The notes below the pieces were generated by a model. The model was given only the letters and a program-made list of their open reading frames with translations, was not told where the DNA came from and did no database searches. A stretch of DNA of 64,000 nucleotides from SG8-4 sp964598225 (GTDB lineage: Bacteria; Planctomycetota; Phycisphaerae; Sedimentisphaerales; Anaerobacaceae), in contig CAZRBG010000015.1 in assembly GCA_964598225.1 (NCBI GenBank), positions 23,547-87,546 on the forward strand, written 5' to 3'. Below are positions 1 to 9,900 of the stretch, in pieces; the stretch's first letter is position 1; every line of letters starts with the position of its first letter. Both the position numbers and the translations under genes were made by a program.

Positions 1-2556
1 GAAAACCATAGTCTGCATCCAGTTCAGCGGTGTGGTAATCATTTCCGGTTTCATCTTCCGCTGCCAGGACATTGGCTTCCATGCATAGCCCCATTCGGTC
101 TCGATTCCCCAGTTGCCAACGCGGCCGGTCAGGTATGCGCCGACTTCCGTGAGAATCTTGGGTAACTGGTCGCGGCGGTTATTCATTTTGTTCTGCGGCA
201 GAAAATAATCGCCATACTCGGCCATCAGTGGATATAGCTCCTCGCTGAGGACGCTGCGAACCATCATGTCCCGCTCGACCTGGAGCGTGGAGACATAGCG
301 GCCGTATTTGGCCGACAGCTTGATGACGGGCTCCAGATATTCATCGCCCATGCCCTTCTCGCGAAAAACAAAACCCAGCACCTGCGGCGAGGTTCGGTAC
401 GCAAGCTCCAACTGCGGCAGGTCCACTTCGTGGTCATTGTGCAAAAAAGCAGGCAGCGGGTACTCGCCGTCGGGGTCGAAACCCCGCTGCTCCACGAAAA
501 GATTTCGCACAGCCTCGGGCATGGCTTCGAGCTCTTGCTTCAAAGCGAGCCGGTCGTCACCTTTGCCGAACCCGGTAATAAAGAGTACGGGATTCCTCGA
601 CGAAATAGGGCGAATCGGCGGTCGGCGGGGATGATCGGTGCTGTCGACAACGAAGTGTTTTGGTTCGGTCCATCGACCTCGTTCGCCGCTTGGACCGACC
701 GGCCTGACACGCCACCAGTACGTGCCAAGTCCCAGCGGTCTGCTGGGCACATGCTTAGTAACATCCGCCTCCTTGCTGATTGTATCTTTGGGAACTTTGT
801 CGGTCAGGACGAGATCGCCAAAATCTTTGTCCCTTGCGACTTGAAGCATATACCCCTGCTCGTGCGCGGGGCTGATTATAGTGAAGCTAACGCCCACGTC
901 GGAAAGGTTCTGCCCGTCCCGGGGCCATACCAGATCAGGCGTTTCAGGCACAGGCCATCCGAGCGACAAGTCGTTGACACGCACCGCGATCTCTTTGTCA
1001 GGCGACTTTGTCGAAACCGGCGTCAGGCGCAGAACACATCGCTCAAGTTTCGTGAACGGCAGTACTTCGGAAAGCGAGACCTTGAACCTATCCGAAAATG
1101 TTCCCACCGCGTACTTCTTGCCGCTATCCGGATGTTCGATGTCAACCTTCAGAGCCGTATTTGCAGAAAGCGGGTCTATACTGGCTCGCAGTTCGGTTGG
1201 AGAACTGAAATCGCGAGCAAAAAAGGTGTACATTCCGTTGCCGGTTTCGCCCGTTTCGATCTTTGCTGTGTTATCTGAGATTCGAAGTGATACGCCCTTG
1301 TCGGCCAGCCAGCGTTCGGAGTTGGAAAATGTTTCGGCAAAATAAAGGGGCTGTTGAGCAATACGAAGCGGCCTGCAGTCTGCATCGAGCACCGTAACAA
1401 CACCTGCGACGCCGTCGATGTCGCGGACATACTCGTCAATGACACGCTTACGGTCACCACGGTAGAAGACAAAACTGAAAGTGAATTTGCTCGTCTGGCC
1501 GGGATCGAGTTTATCGGCTATCCCGCCAGAAAGGCGAATTTTGCCGCCGGGTCCTGCGGCGAAGCGGATGTAATCCTGGCCGATGGCCTCGCTGCTCCAT
1601 CCGGATGGGTCAGGTGTGTGAGGAATATAGGCCATGCTGTAGCCGGTCGAAGGATTCAGCCAGAGTACGTGGCTTCGGTTGCTCTTGAGCATATTAGGAG
1701 TGACCCGAGAGCGAGCCACCCCCATCAGCACGTCGCGGATTTTCTCAACGCTGCCCAGGTCGTCCGTAAGCAGTTCACCCATCCGGCCGTCAAAGATGCG
1801 CAGTCCTGAGGGGACTTTTTGTGCCGAATCGCTCAGGTTGGTAAAAGCAATCGTCAGGTCTGCACGCCGGCGTGTCTCATAAAGCGTAAAAGTCTCATCA
1901 ATTCGAAACTTCCTCTCCCCAGCCCTTTCTATACCCACGGACCGGCTTCTCATGGTCATGCTCCGCACAGGGCCGGACACCACGCGTTGTCCGCGATCAT
2001 CTGCCAAATAATCCGCCGAAGACGCCAGCGAAAACTCTAACAGAACTTTGTCTCTGTCTTTGTCCTGTATCTCCAAAATATCATTAGCGATAAACGGCGC
2101 CGGTGCATCGGGTGAAAAGGCGTAGGCGTCGTCTCCATCGAAGATCGGCGGGATATTCCAGCAAAGAGAAGCATTTTCGAGATTGGCCCAATTCCAAAGA
2201 CGCCAGGCCAGGCTCTCGTCAGATACCTGCCCTCGATCCGGCGACGGATTTGTTTTTAGCGACACTGTTATCGAGCTGTGCGGGGCGGCATGCACAAGAA
2301 AAGCCATCTCGTCCGCCACACCATCTCCGTCCAGGTCGTCCAACTGGCTCAGGAGCCGATCCCCCCGGGCATCGCGAAGAACAAGGTCACTCTCGCGCAA
2401 CTTCACGGGCAGTTTTTTGACTTCGATCACAACGGGATAGTTTGACAAGTCGTGCGAACTGGTGTTTATAAGCTTAAGCTCATAGCCGAGCCCGAGAGAA
2501 GGCCAAACGATAGCAAAGAAACCGAAGGCCAACGCAATTTCAAACAATTTTTTCAT
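1..2556 (-). CDS. Large exported protein of unknown function, 3' end outside the window
   Basis: The minus frame is open for 852 codons from an ATG at 2556 to the window edge, with AGGAAG seven bases upstream as ribosome site. Residues 1-24 are a signal peptide ending near GLGYE. Residues 25 to about 500 look like a beta-rich region that begins ELKLINTSSHDLSNYPV and resembles DUF4861-type proteins. A fibronectin type III-like module follows at about 532-635 (YWWRVRPVGPSG). From about 640 the sequence looks like a TIM-barrel hydrolase domain, with HNDHEVDLPQ near 709 and IETEWGYAW near 820; a GH98-type catalytic domain is possible but not proven. No stop is seen, so the C-terminus is missing. 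It lies upstream of nothing visible and follows a block of exported sugar-handling proteins on the same strand. Polysaccharide binding or cleavage outside the cytoplasm is an inference. Confidence 0.75.
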   Translation of the reverse strand, partial: MKKLFEIALAFGFFAIVWPSLGLGYELKLINTSSHDLSNYPVVIEVKKLPVKLRESDLVLRDARGDRLLSQLDDLDGDGVADEMAFLVHAAPHSSITVSLKTNPSPDRGQVSDESLAWRLWNWANLENASLCWNIPPIFDGDDAYAFSPDAPAPFIANDILEIQDKDRDKVLLEFSLASSADYLADDRGQRVVSGPVRSMTMRSRSVGIERAGERKFRIDETFTLYETRRRADLTIAFTNLSDSAQKVPSGLRIFDGRMGELLTDDLGSVEKIRDVLMGVARSRVTPNMLKSNRSHVLWLNPSTGYSMAYIPHTPDPSGWSSEAIGQDYIRFAAGPGGKIRLSGGIADKLDPGQTSKFTFSFVFYRGDRKRVIDEYVRDIDGVAGVVTVLDADCRPLRIAQQPLYFAETFSNSERWLADKGVSLRISDNTAKIETGETGNGMYTFFARDFSSPTELRASIDPLSANTALKVDIEHPDSGKKYAVGTFSDRFKVSLSEVLPFTKLERCVLRLTPVSTKSPDKEIAVRVNDLSLGWPVPETPDLVWPRDGQNLSDVGVSFTIISPAHEQGYMLQVARDKDFGDLVLTDKVPKDTISKEADVTKHVPSRPLGLGTYWWRVRPVGPSGERGRWTEPKHFVVDSTDHPRRPPIRPISSRNPVLFITGFGKGDDRLALKQELEAMPEAVRNLFVEQRGFDPDGEYPLPAFLHNDHEVDLPQLELAYRTSPQVLGFVFREKGMGDEYLEPVIKLSAKYGRYVSTLQVERDMMVRSVLSEELYPLMAEYGDYFLPQNKMNNRRDQLPKILTEVGAYLTGRVGNWGIETEWGYAWKPMSWQRKMKPEMITTPLNWMQTMVF

Positions 2557-2639
2557 CTTTTCTTCCTAACAAATCGTCTTGTCCGCATCTGTAAATGGTA
2601 TGCACACCATACTATTAGCTTGCTTCAGGAAAAAAACTC

Positions 2640-3554
2640 CTATCCGAGTGGCGGGCGGAAGTGTTCTTTGATAAAGGCGATGTTCTGCCGGGTCATTTTC
2701 TTGCATTCCTGGTGGCTTTTATGTTTGGATTCGAACACCAGCCAGCCGCCATAGCCGATTTCGGTCAGGGCTTGAAGCGCCACTGCCCAGTCGATGCGCC
2801 GGCCTTGCCGTAAGATGCGGCCGTTGTTTTTGACGTGAACCGCCGCGATTCGCTCGCGCCCGAGCAGCTCAATGCCCGGGATCGCCTGCTCTCCGTGACC
2901 GTAATGGAACATATTGTCGGGATCGTAATAGACTTTGACGGACGGCTCGTCGATTCTGTCGACCAGGTCCCTGTTATCCTTCGGACTCAACGAATTCTCC
3001 AGTCCCAGAATAACGCCGGCTTCCTGCGCTCGCGGCGCTACGTCTCTCAGCAGAGACACAACCGGCCCGTAGGACTGCTTGTCCGTCATGTCCGGCGCAT
3101 TCTTTCGAAAGAACGCAACCAGCATGACCCGCGCCCCCAGTATCTCCGTTGCCCGTATCGAGTTGATAAGATCGAGCCGGGAGTGAGGTCCCCACACGGC
3201 GTGGTCCCAGACCCCGGCCGTGCTCGGGATGTTCATCGCCCAGCGGTGAGCCTCGGCCTTGTGACGACGCGCCACATCCAGGTCACGCATATTAGGCCGG
3301 CCGCCGGTGATCTGCAACTCTACCCCGGTAATCCCCGGGATGTCCCGAGCCACCTTGAAGGTCTCGATGTTGCCGACCATCCGTTTAGAAGGATTCTCAG
3401 GATTTCTCAGGCTGGCCTGTCTGATGCCGATTTTGTAGGGAAGCCGCGCGTGGAGTTCTGAATCCTGCTTTTGAGCCGAGGCTGATCGCGCAGAAGCTAA
3501 CAAACAGCCCGCCGCACCATACGCCGCATTTTCAAGGAATTTACGTCTTTTCAT
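2640..3554 (-). CDS. Tat-exported sugar phosphate isomerase/epimerase-like protein
   Basis: A 304-residue protein of the xylose-isomerase-like TIM-barrel family (AP endonuclease 2 fold). I start it at 3554, where KRRKFLENAAYGAAG forms a twin-arginine signal; the frame stays open further upstream, but that part is not protein-like and overlaps the next gene. Likely metal and substrate residues lie in GLENSLS, HVKNNG and VFESKH, the usual Glu, His and Glu positions of the family. Members isomerise or epimerise small sugars or polyols such as inosose. Substrate is unknown. It follows the DUF1080 gene by 70 bases on the same strand and shares its export route, so both may act on the same periplasmic sugar. 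Confidence 0.8.
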   Translation of the reverse strand: MKRRKFLENAAYGAAGCLLASARSASAQKQDSELHARLPYKIGIRQASLRNPENPSKRMVGNIETFKVARDIPGITGVELQITGGRPNMRDLDVARRHKAEAHRWAMNIPSTAGVWDHAVWGPHSRLDLINSIRATEILGARVMLVAFFRKNAPDMTDKQSYGPVVSLLRDVAPRAQEAGVILGLENSLSPKDNRDLVDRIDEPSVKVYYDPDNMFHYGHGEQAIPGIELLGRERIAAVHVKNNGRILRQGRRIDWAVALQALTEIGYGGWLVFESKHKSHQECKKMTRQNIAFIKEHFRPPLG

Positions 3555-3624
3555 TTGTGAACCAGTGCTTTCAACATTAGTGTCAGCGTGAGCGGCAAAG
3601 CTGTTCACGCCGTCGGTTAATACT

Positions 3625-4479
3625 CTACAGATTCTTAATACGAATATTTCTCCATCGGCATTTAGCTCCCCTGGGCCACAGCCGTTTGCCTCCGTGTACC
3701 TGCAGCGCAACAGGTCCCTTTCGGCCTAAATTCTGGAGAGTCTTCTCCTTATCGTAATTCGGCTGAGGGCAGCTCGACCCGTCGAATTCCGCCATTCTTA
3801 TATTGTTGATCCAGGTCGTGATTCGGGGATATTTCCCGACGCAGCGAACGCGAAGCGTATTCCAATGACCGATCTTCCAAGTTGACAACCAGACGTTGGA
3901 TGAAGCGCTATAGATCAGATAGCTCGGATCCCATGCAATATCGCGTTCATCGGGCCTGGTGGTGAATCCCATGAGAACGCCCTGATCGCTCAGTTTTCCG
4001 AAGATGTTAAAAGGACGAATAATCATGCGCTTCCGGCCGGCGCGGGCCTCGGTCGACAACCATCCGACGTTGCCGTAATCGCGGTAATCCACGTATACCT
4101 GAAAGCTTCCCCCGCGCGGATTTGCGCGGAGAAATATGCCGCTGTCGATGCCCCAGTCGGGGGCCATCTCGAGCAATAATTCAAAATCACCGTACTGCTG
4201 ATCGGTCATTAAAATTCCCCCGTTCCCCGAACCGGGAGGGTCTTGTTCGCCCGTGATCGCTCCATCCTCGACTTTCCAGCTTCCGCCGCTGCCGTGGGCC
4301 GTCTTGCCCACGTTGGTGTGCCAGCCCCGGAGGCTTTTTCCGTTGAAAAGTCGGACAAATCCTTCTCTATCCGCTTCATCCTGATCGCATGCGCAAGCAG
4401 GTGCGCGCGAAAATGCGCCCAGGCCCGCTCCCGCTATGCCGGCAAGAAACCGTCGGCGGCTCGTTGTATTAGTAGCCAT
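3625..4479 (-). CDS. Tat-exported DUF1080 (3-keto-disaccharide hydrolase-type) protein
   Basis: A 284-residue protein with a twin-arginine leader (SRRRFLAGIAGAG) and then one DUF1080 concanavalin-like domain, recognised by FVRLFNGKSLRGWH near residue 41, the GGILMTDQQYGDFELLLEM strand and SGIFLRANPRGG. Family members include 3-keto-disaccharide hydrolases, and many copies occur in planctomycete genomes. GAGGAAAGT before the ATG at 4479 supports the start. It sits 25 bases after the Gfo/Idh/MocA gene stop and before the epimerase-like gene, an arrangement that fits oxidation of a sugar to a keto form followed by cleavage. That pathway link is inferred from family knowledge and context, not shown. 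Confidence 0.85.
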   Translation of the reverse strand: MATNTTSRRRFLAGIAGAGLGAFSRAPACACDQDEADREGFVRLFNGKSLRGWHTNVGKTAHGSGGSWKVEDGAITGEQDPPGSGNGGILMTDQQYGDFELLLEMAPDWGIDSGIFLRANPRGGSFQVYVDYRDYGNVGWLSTEARAGRKRMIIRPFNIFGKLSDQGVLMGFTTRPDERDIAWDPSYLIYSASSNVWLSTWKIGHWNTLRVRCVGKYPRITTWINNIRMAEFDGSSCPQPNYDKEKTLQNLGRKGPVALQVHGGKRLWPRGAKCRWRNIRIKNL

Positions 4480-4503
4480 ACTTTCCTCATTCTACAAAAA
4501 ACG

Positions 4504-5700
4504 TCATGCGAGATCATTAACGTTAACAACAATCTTTTCGCGAGCGGAAATTATCGCGCCTTCGCAGATCTGGATGGATTGGCGGCCTATATAACCATCC
4601 GGGTACGGCTCGGCCTGGCCCGTCAGCACCCGGGCGAAATACTTCCACTGCTCGGAGGTCCCATTGCCGCCGGAGAGTTTCATTTTCACCGGCTTGGGAA
4701 GGGGCGGCTTTGTGGGAAAACCTCTTGCATATCCGTAGTTGATCTCAATCTCTCCCGCACCCAACTTGACGGTACCATTAACGGCAAAGAAGTAATCCGC
4801 ACCGGAAGCACGGTATGTGTAGAGATTTCCGCCGTAATTCATCATTGCGCCGTTGGCGTAACGGACGAGGACCCCGCCGTGATCTGTGGAGTTCCTCGTA
4901 CGCAGCGCAAGATCGTTTACGCCTTGCAAGCTCACTACAGTCATCGGCTCGCTGTCGAATATCCAGTTGTTGATATCGATCGTGTGTGCGCCCATTTCAT
5001 ACACAACACCGCCACATTTTTCCTGATTCAGCCGCCAGTATTCCAAGCCGGGAGGATATTCATCTTCGGCCGGCACGCGCCAATCACTGCGGTAGGAGTT
5101 AACATCGGACGAGAGAATCTTGCCGATTGAAGAGGCTCGAATCGTCTCCACGGCTTTTTTGTAAGCCTTGCTGTGCCGTCTCTGCGTTCCAATTTGGATG
5201 GCTCTCCGAGTACGTTGCGAAACCGCGATCATTTCATTACAGTCGGCGACTGTCAGAGCCATAGGTTTCTCACAGAAAACGTGCTTTCCGGCTTCCAGGG
5301 CTGCCACGGTTCCCTGCTTATGCAAGTAGTTGGGCAGGACTACGGCAACAGCGGTCAAATCGTCCTGTCGGAACATCTCTTCCATATCTACGTACTTACT
5401 CGGGTTGGGGCCTTTCCGGATAAGCCCGGCCCGTTGATCCATCTTGTGAGGGACGATATCACATAGGGCGGCGATTTCAATTTCAGGGATGCCGTTCAAT
5501 GCTGCAATATGGGCCTTACTTCGGTTTCCACATCCGAGAATGCCGAGTTTGTAAGGCTTTCCGCTGTCCGGTTTGTCGATGATCAATGCCTGATTGCCCG
5601 CCGAGAGCCTCCGACCACCAAACAACGTAAGGGTCGCCGCTTCCCCGACAATCAAGCCCTCTCGGATGAACGCACGACGCGAAAATCTTTCCGAATGCAT
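4504..5700 (-). CDS. Tat-exported Gfo/Idh/MocA-family oxidoreductase
   Basis: A 398-residue NAD(P)-dependent dehydrogenase. The start at 5700 is fixed by a strong AAAGGAGGT seven bases upstream; an in-frame start eight codons earlier lacks such a site. Residues 1-35 form a twin-arginine signal (SRRAFIREG). The Rossmann motif is LGILGCGNRSKAHIAAL, and the conserved EKPMAL is present, as are the C-terminal beta-sheet region and the Asp/His pair in GAHTIDINNW. Such exported members usually carry a tightly bound cofactor and oxidise sugars or sugar acids. Next to a DUF1080 protein and an epimerase-like protein, a periplasmic 3-keto-sugar route is plausible. Confidence 0.87.
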   Translation of the reverse strand: MHSERFSRRAFIREGLIVGEAATLTLFGGRRLSAGNQALIIDKPDSGKPYKLGILGCGNRSKAHIAALNGIPEIEIAALCDIVPHKMDQRAGLIRKGPNPSKYVDMEEMFRQDDLTAVAVVLPNYLHKQGTVAALEAGKHVFCEKPMALTVADCNEMIAVSQRTRRAIQIGTQRRHSKAYKKAVETIRASSIGKILSSDVNSYRSDWRVPAEDEYPPGLEYWRLNQEKCGGVVYEMGAHTIDINNWIFDSEPMTVVSLQGVNDLALRTRNSTDHGGVLVRYANGAMMNYGGNLYTYRASGADYFFAVNGTVKLGAGEIEINYGYARGFPTKPPLPKPVKMKLSGGNGTSEQWKYFARVLTGQAEPYPDGYIGRQSIQICEGAIISAREKIVVNVNDLA

Positions 5701-5768
5701 GGTAAACCTCCTTTCGAAGAACACTTATCTGCTATTGCCAACATAAGTCAAGCATGAAATCAAGCCGA

Positions 5769-6875
5769 TCAATCTCGTGCGGAATCTTTCTTGGCCGGCG
5801 GCCAAATCATGAGTTCTTCGATTTCCTTAGCCACCTGCTCGGCGGGCCAGGCGAGCCGCAGCCAGTAAATATGGCCGTCCGCCGCCGGCTGCCAACGGAA
5901 ATATTCTTTCTCGGCGTAAACGAAAAGCCTGCCCGGTCCACTGGCGTCGAAGTTCTGTCCCAATCCCCTGACGGCGTAGAGCACGCGAAGCTGATCCGCG
6001 TTGCCGCGACGCCAATCGTCCGGATTCTCGCCTCTCTTCTCGAACCATAGTTCGTAACATTTTCGAATGATATGGCCTTCATCTGTCTCGGTTTTCAACC
6101 GCGGGCCGGTCAAAACCGAACCGCCGCCCCCGAGGCCGCCTCCGGCATAGACCATAGGAACGCTCCCGGGAAAATGCTCCACCTCGTATTTGGCTGCTTT
6201 CAGGTCTCTTCGATAGTTGAAGCCCGGCCTCCCTTCGGGAAGCTGGCCGCTTCCGTTGCCACCGGCAGCGTACAGACGGACCTTTCGAGCGAGCAGGTCT
6301 GGCCCGCTCAGGGAACTCAAATTGTCGGGATCGGACTGGAGCAAACGGCGGATATTCGTGGCAAAGCCTACAACGACAAGCGTTACACTTTGGTCCGGCT
6401 GCGAGGCAAGAATCTTGCGGTAAAGGCGCGTCGTATCCGGGGCACGTTGGCCGCTGCGGAGATCGTTGGGGTATTCGTCACGGATGGCTTTGGTGTAAGG
6501 ACTTCGGCTCTTGTAAAATTCCTGCCGAGCGCCGATCGGAATGTCGGGCCTTCCATAGAACGTATTGATTGCCTCGGCACAGGGGGCGGAGTACTCATCT
6601 GTGCTGGAAATCATCACGGCCAACAGCTCGGCTTGTCCCATATCGGCCATTGCATGAAGCATAGCCAGTGCACCGGTATCATCGCAATCAGTGCTGATGT
6701 CAGTGTCGTAGATCACCCGGACCGGATGCGGATGTTTTTGGGGCATTCGCACCGCCGCAGCGCCTACCTTTGCCATGATTTCTGTCAAAGTTGCTGCTTT
6801 CGTTGCGGGCAGCATCAAATTCAGACCGATCCAGGTGATTGTGGCAATTCTTCGTCCGGCTTCTGAAAAGATCAT
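5769..6875 (-). CDS. Nucleoside-hydrolase-like secreted protein
   Basis: A 368-residue protein starting at 6875, where GAGGAG lies eight bases upstream. A hydrophobic N-terminus (IATITWIGLNLMLPATKA) looks like a signal peptide. Residues 57-66 read DTDISTDCDD, matching the Ca-binding Asp cluster of inosine-uridine nucleoside hydrolases, though longer than the usual DTDPGIDD. Downstream features include TLVVVGFATNIRRLL and a late acidic C-terminus. Family members cut N-ribosides, but exported planctomycete homologues may act on other glycosides. It stands 68 bases from the preceding oxidoreductase gene start and 61 bases after the large glycosidase-like gene, all on the same strand. Confidence 0.75.
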   Translation of the reverse strand: MIFSEAGRRIATITWIGLNLMLPATKAATLTEIMAKVGAAAVRMPQKHPHPVRVIYDTDISTDCDDTGALAMLHAMADMGQAELLAVMISSTDEYSAPCAEAINTFYGRPDIPIGARQEFYKSRSPYTKAIRDEYPNDLRSGQRAPDTTRLYRKILASQPDQSVTLVVVGFATNIRRLLQSDPDNLSSLSGPDLLARKVRLYAAGGNGSGQLPEGRPGFNYRRDLKAAKYEVEHFPGSVPMVYAGGGLGGGGSVLTGPRLKTETDEGHIIRKCYELWFEKRGENPDDWRRGNADQLRVLYAVRGLGQNFDASGPGRLFVYAEKEYFRWQPAADGHIYWLRLAWPAEQVAKEIEELMIWPPAKKDSARD

Positions 6876-6936
6876 AATAGCGCTCCTCAGAGTTTTTTTA
6901 TTCCGAAAACCACACCAGTTATCTATCATTAACCCT

Positions 6937-9900
6937 TTATCGTGGACTGATTCGCCAGCCGACCACGTGGGTTTTCATGTCTGAGAATTTCTGCAACTGA
7001 ATCTCATCGGCGGCGTAGATGAAGACTTCGTCCGCCGGGCCGACCGGGGCGCTTTTCATTTCGTGCACACCCCATCCGACCGCCAGCGTGTGCCGCGTGA
7101 ATTCGAGGCCGCCCCGGTTCAGGTAGAGCAGGATACGCGGCTTAGGGTTCATCGGGTATTTCCAGCCGCCGGCGGTCATCTCGCCGACGATAATGTCGAG
7201 CCGGTTATCGTCATTGACGTCGGCCAGAACCAGACTGTGCGGACAATACAGCCCCGTATCGACCATGCGGCATTTCCACAGCCCGTCCGGAGAATCTTGG
7301 TCGCGGCTAAACACCGCCAGTCGAGAGTCGGGAATCTCGGCCTCCGCGGCGACGATGTCGATCCGCCCGTCTCCGTTCATATCGCCCAGCCCATGCTTGG
7401 TCATGCCTCCCCAGCCGTTTTCGTCCCACGTGCCGTACCGATGAAACTTCCACGGCCCCGAACGCAGATCAGCCGGGCACTCGACCCAGAACATTCCGCA
7501 AGCGATATCCGGCCGTCCTCGACCGGCGATGTCGCCGATGGCCATGCCCGATTGCCTGGAACCGGGCAGCGTCGCTATGGGATGCCCGGCCCATGGGGAA
7601 CGGATATCCTCCGGGATTTCGAACCAGACGAGTCTCTTTCGAGAGATCACCGCGGCGACACCCTCTGGTCGCCGGCCTGATGAATCGGCGGCCGGCAGCG
7701 GCAGGATGTCGTGGGGCGCTCCATATCGGCCATGCTTCAGATGTGCAATCAGATGCTCGCGCCACCTCGATTTGCTCGGCGGTTCTTCGTACCAGACCAG
7801 GTCGCTGCCGTTTCTGTCGCTCTTAATCTCGGCCACCACAACCTCGTCGATGCCGTCGCTGTTGAGATCAATTGCACAACCTCCATTGGAATACCTGTGT
7901 CGGTCGGGATTGCTCGACACGACTTCTTCGGTTGGTGCTGCCGAAGCGATCGGCCACTGGAGAATCCTGTCGCCCCATGAGGCGATGCGAGCCCCTGCTC
8001 TTGCTTTCCGATAAACCGCGTTGGCAAAATGCTCCGAACCCAACTGGGCAATTACCTTCTGCTCGACTTCGACCGGCGGTTTTGCGCCGGCGGCTTCATT
8101 GTCTGCTCTCGGCGATCCGAGTTCGGCAACCAGCACCTCGTAATGGCCCAGCGGCTTGAGCTGACAGCTCAGCCGACCGCCCTGGGCCTTAAACGGCACC
8201 TCGCGTTTGTTCCAGAGCGTATGCAGCCGAGTCACGAGACGCCCCTCGGGAATGCGGAATCGAACACCCGCCTCGCCCACGGGCCGGACCTCATCAGTGC
8301 GGAGCCGTGAATCGGCATTGTGGCTGACCATGTGCACGAGCCGACGGTCGGGCTGGTCGTAGACCGTAACGCCGACCAACTCTTCGGTTTCGACCTCGAC
8401 GGGCGGCTCATCCTGCGCAAGCCAGTGGACGGCCGCTTCGAACAGCCGCTCAATCTCGGACGACGGCTGCTTCGCTTCGGCTAAATCCGGCCGACTGGGA
8501 AAATAGACTACCCGCCCTTTGCCAAACCGGTTCGCAATCACCGCCGGCGCGCCGTCGGCGTCCCCCTCCCCTCGCAGACGAGCCATCACACGACCCGTGG
8601 TGGGCCGAACCAGCAAATGCGACTCACCATGAGCAATGGGATCGGTAAATCTGAAATGCGAAGGATATGGCTCGTCCGGCGTTTTTGCATCTTTGTCGGA
8701 TCGAGATCGAGTCTCGGATTCTTCGATAAAGTGGATTTCACGCTCGGCGGCTGGCAGCGTTCCCTCGTAACTGACGCCGAAAACGTCGGCCAACTGGAAG
8801 TCCGGCTGTCGCTGGGCTTTGTGATTGAAAAGCGAGGATTCGAAGGTGGCGATCAGCCCGCCGCCGTCGGCAACGAATCGACGGACACGTTCAACCTGCT
8901 CCGGCGACATTCCGGCCAATTGCGACAGACAGAGCACGCGGCAGCCGTCGAGTTCGCGGTGAAAGTCAGCGGCATGGAGATTATTTGCTGGCAGGCCGGC
9001 CCGCGTCAGAGCCGCGTAAAGGCCGATGCCGGGCAGGAGAAAGTGTTCCAAACTGCCGTGATAGCCCAATTTCTTGCCGGCCAGCTTGCGATGCACCTGG
9101 CTGAGGTGAATCTCTCGGGGGATTGCCAGGAACCGCACGGGCCTGGTTCGGGCGAAATCATAATACTTAGCATTTTCTCGCAGGAAGCGAAAAATCTGCT
9201 CCATCGCCGGAAAGTGCCAGCAGTTCGGATAAGCCCCGTTGGCCAGAACCTGGAACATTTTGTAGCGGGCTTCATCAGCCGTTCCGTGCTCGAGATAGAT
9301 ATTGCACAGCGAAGGTATGTCGAACGTGCTTCCCAGGTTGGCCAGTTCGCCATACTTCCACGCCTTGTGAATCCACGGGCGCTTGACATATATCTCGGTC
9401 AGCGTCGCATCGTAGAATTTGGCCGTATCGGGCTTCGGCCACGTGTGAAAAAGCACGACCGCCTCGGGCTCGCAGCCCTTGACTGTATCATGAACCAACT
9501 GCGAGATCTCTACCTGGCTTTGAGCAAGGAATTGCCGGTAGCGTTCGAGGTCTTCGTCTGCCGGGTCGCCGACCGGCACCGGCTCGGATACCATCTCCCA
9601 GAGCGCCCACCACTGCCTTACGTCTTCGAGCTTCTTTACCGGCATATCTTCATTCCACATCTGGCGATATTTTGCCCGGCAGTGCTCGCAGCAGCAGCGA
9701 TGCGGCGAGAGGCCGTCAACGTACAGACCGTCCAGTTCGTAGTTTGTGAAAGCCTCTTCGAGGACGTCGGTGAGAAATCGCCTGTACTTCGGATGATTGG
9801 TACATATTACAGTAGCGCCGAGACGGCCGTAATCGGTCGGTTGGCCGTCGGGCAGTCGCGCGATAACCTCCTCGAACAAAGGATGCTCCGGGTAGAACGC

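Noticed and set aside
430..1278. 282-codon plus-strand frame near the left edge
   Set aside because: The minus strand carries an 852-codon frame here with signal peptide and FN3-like motifs; the plus frame has none.
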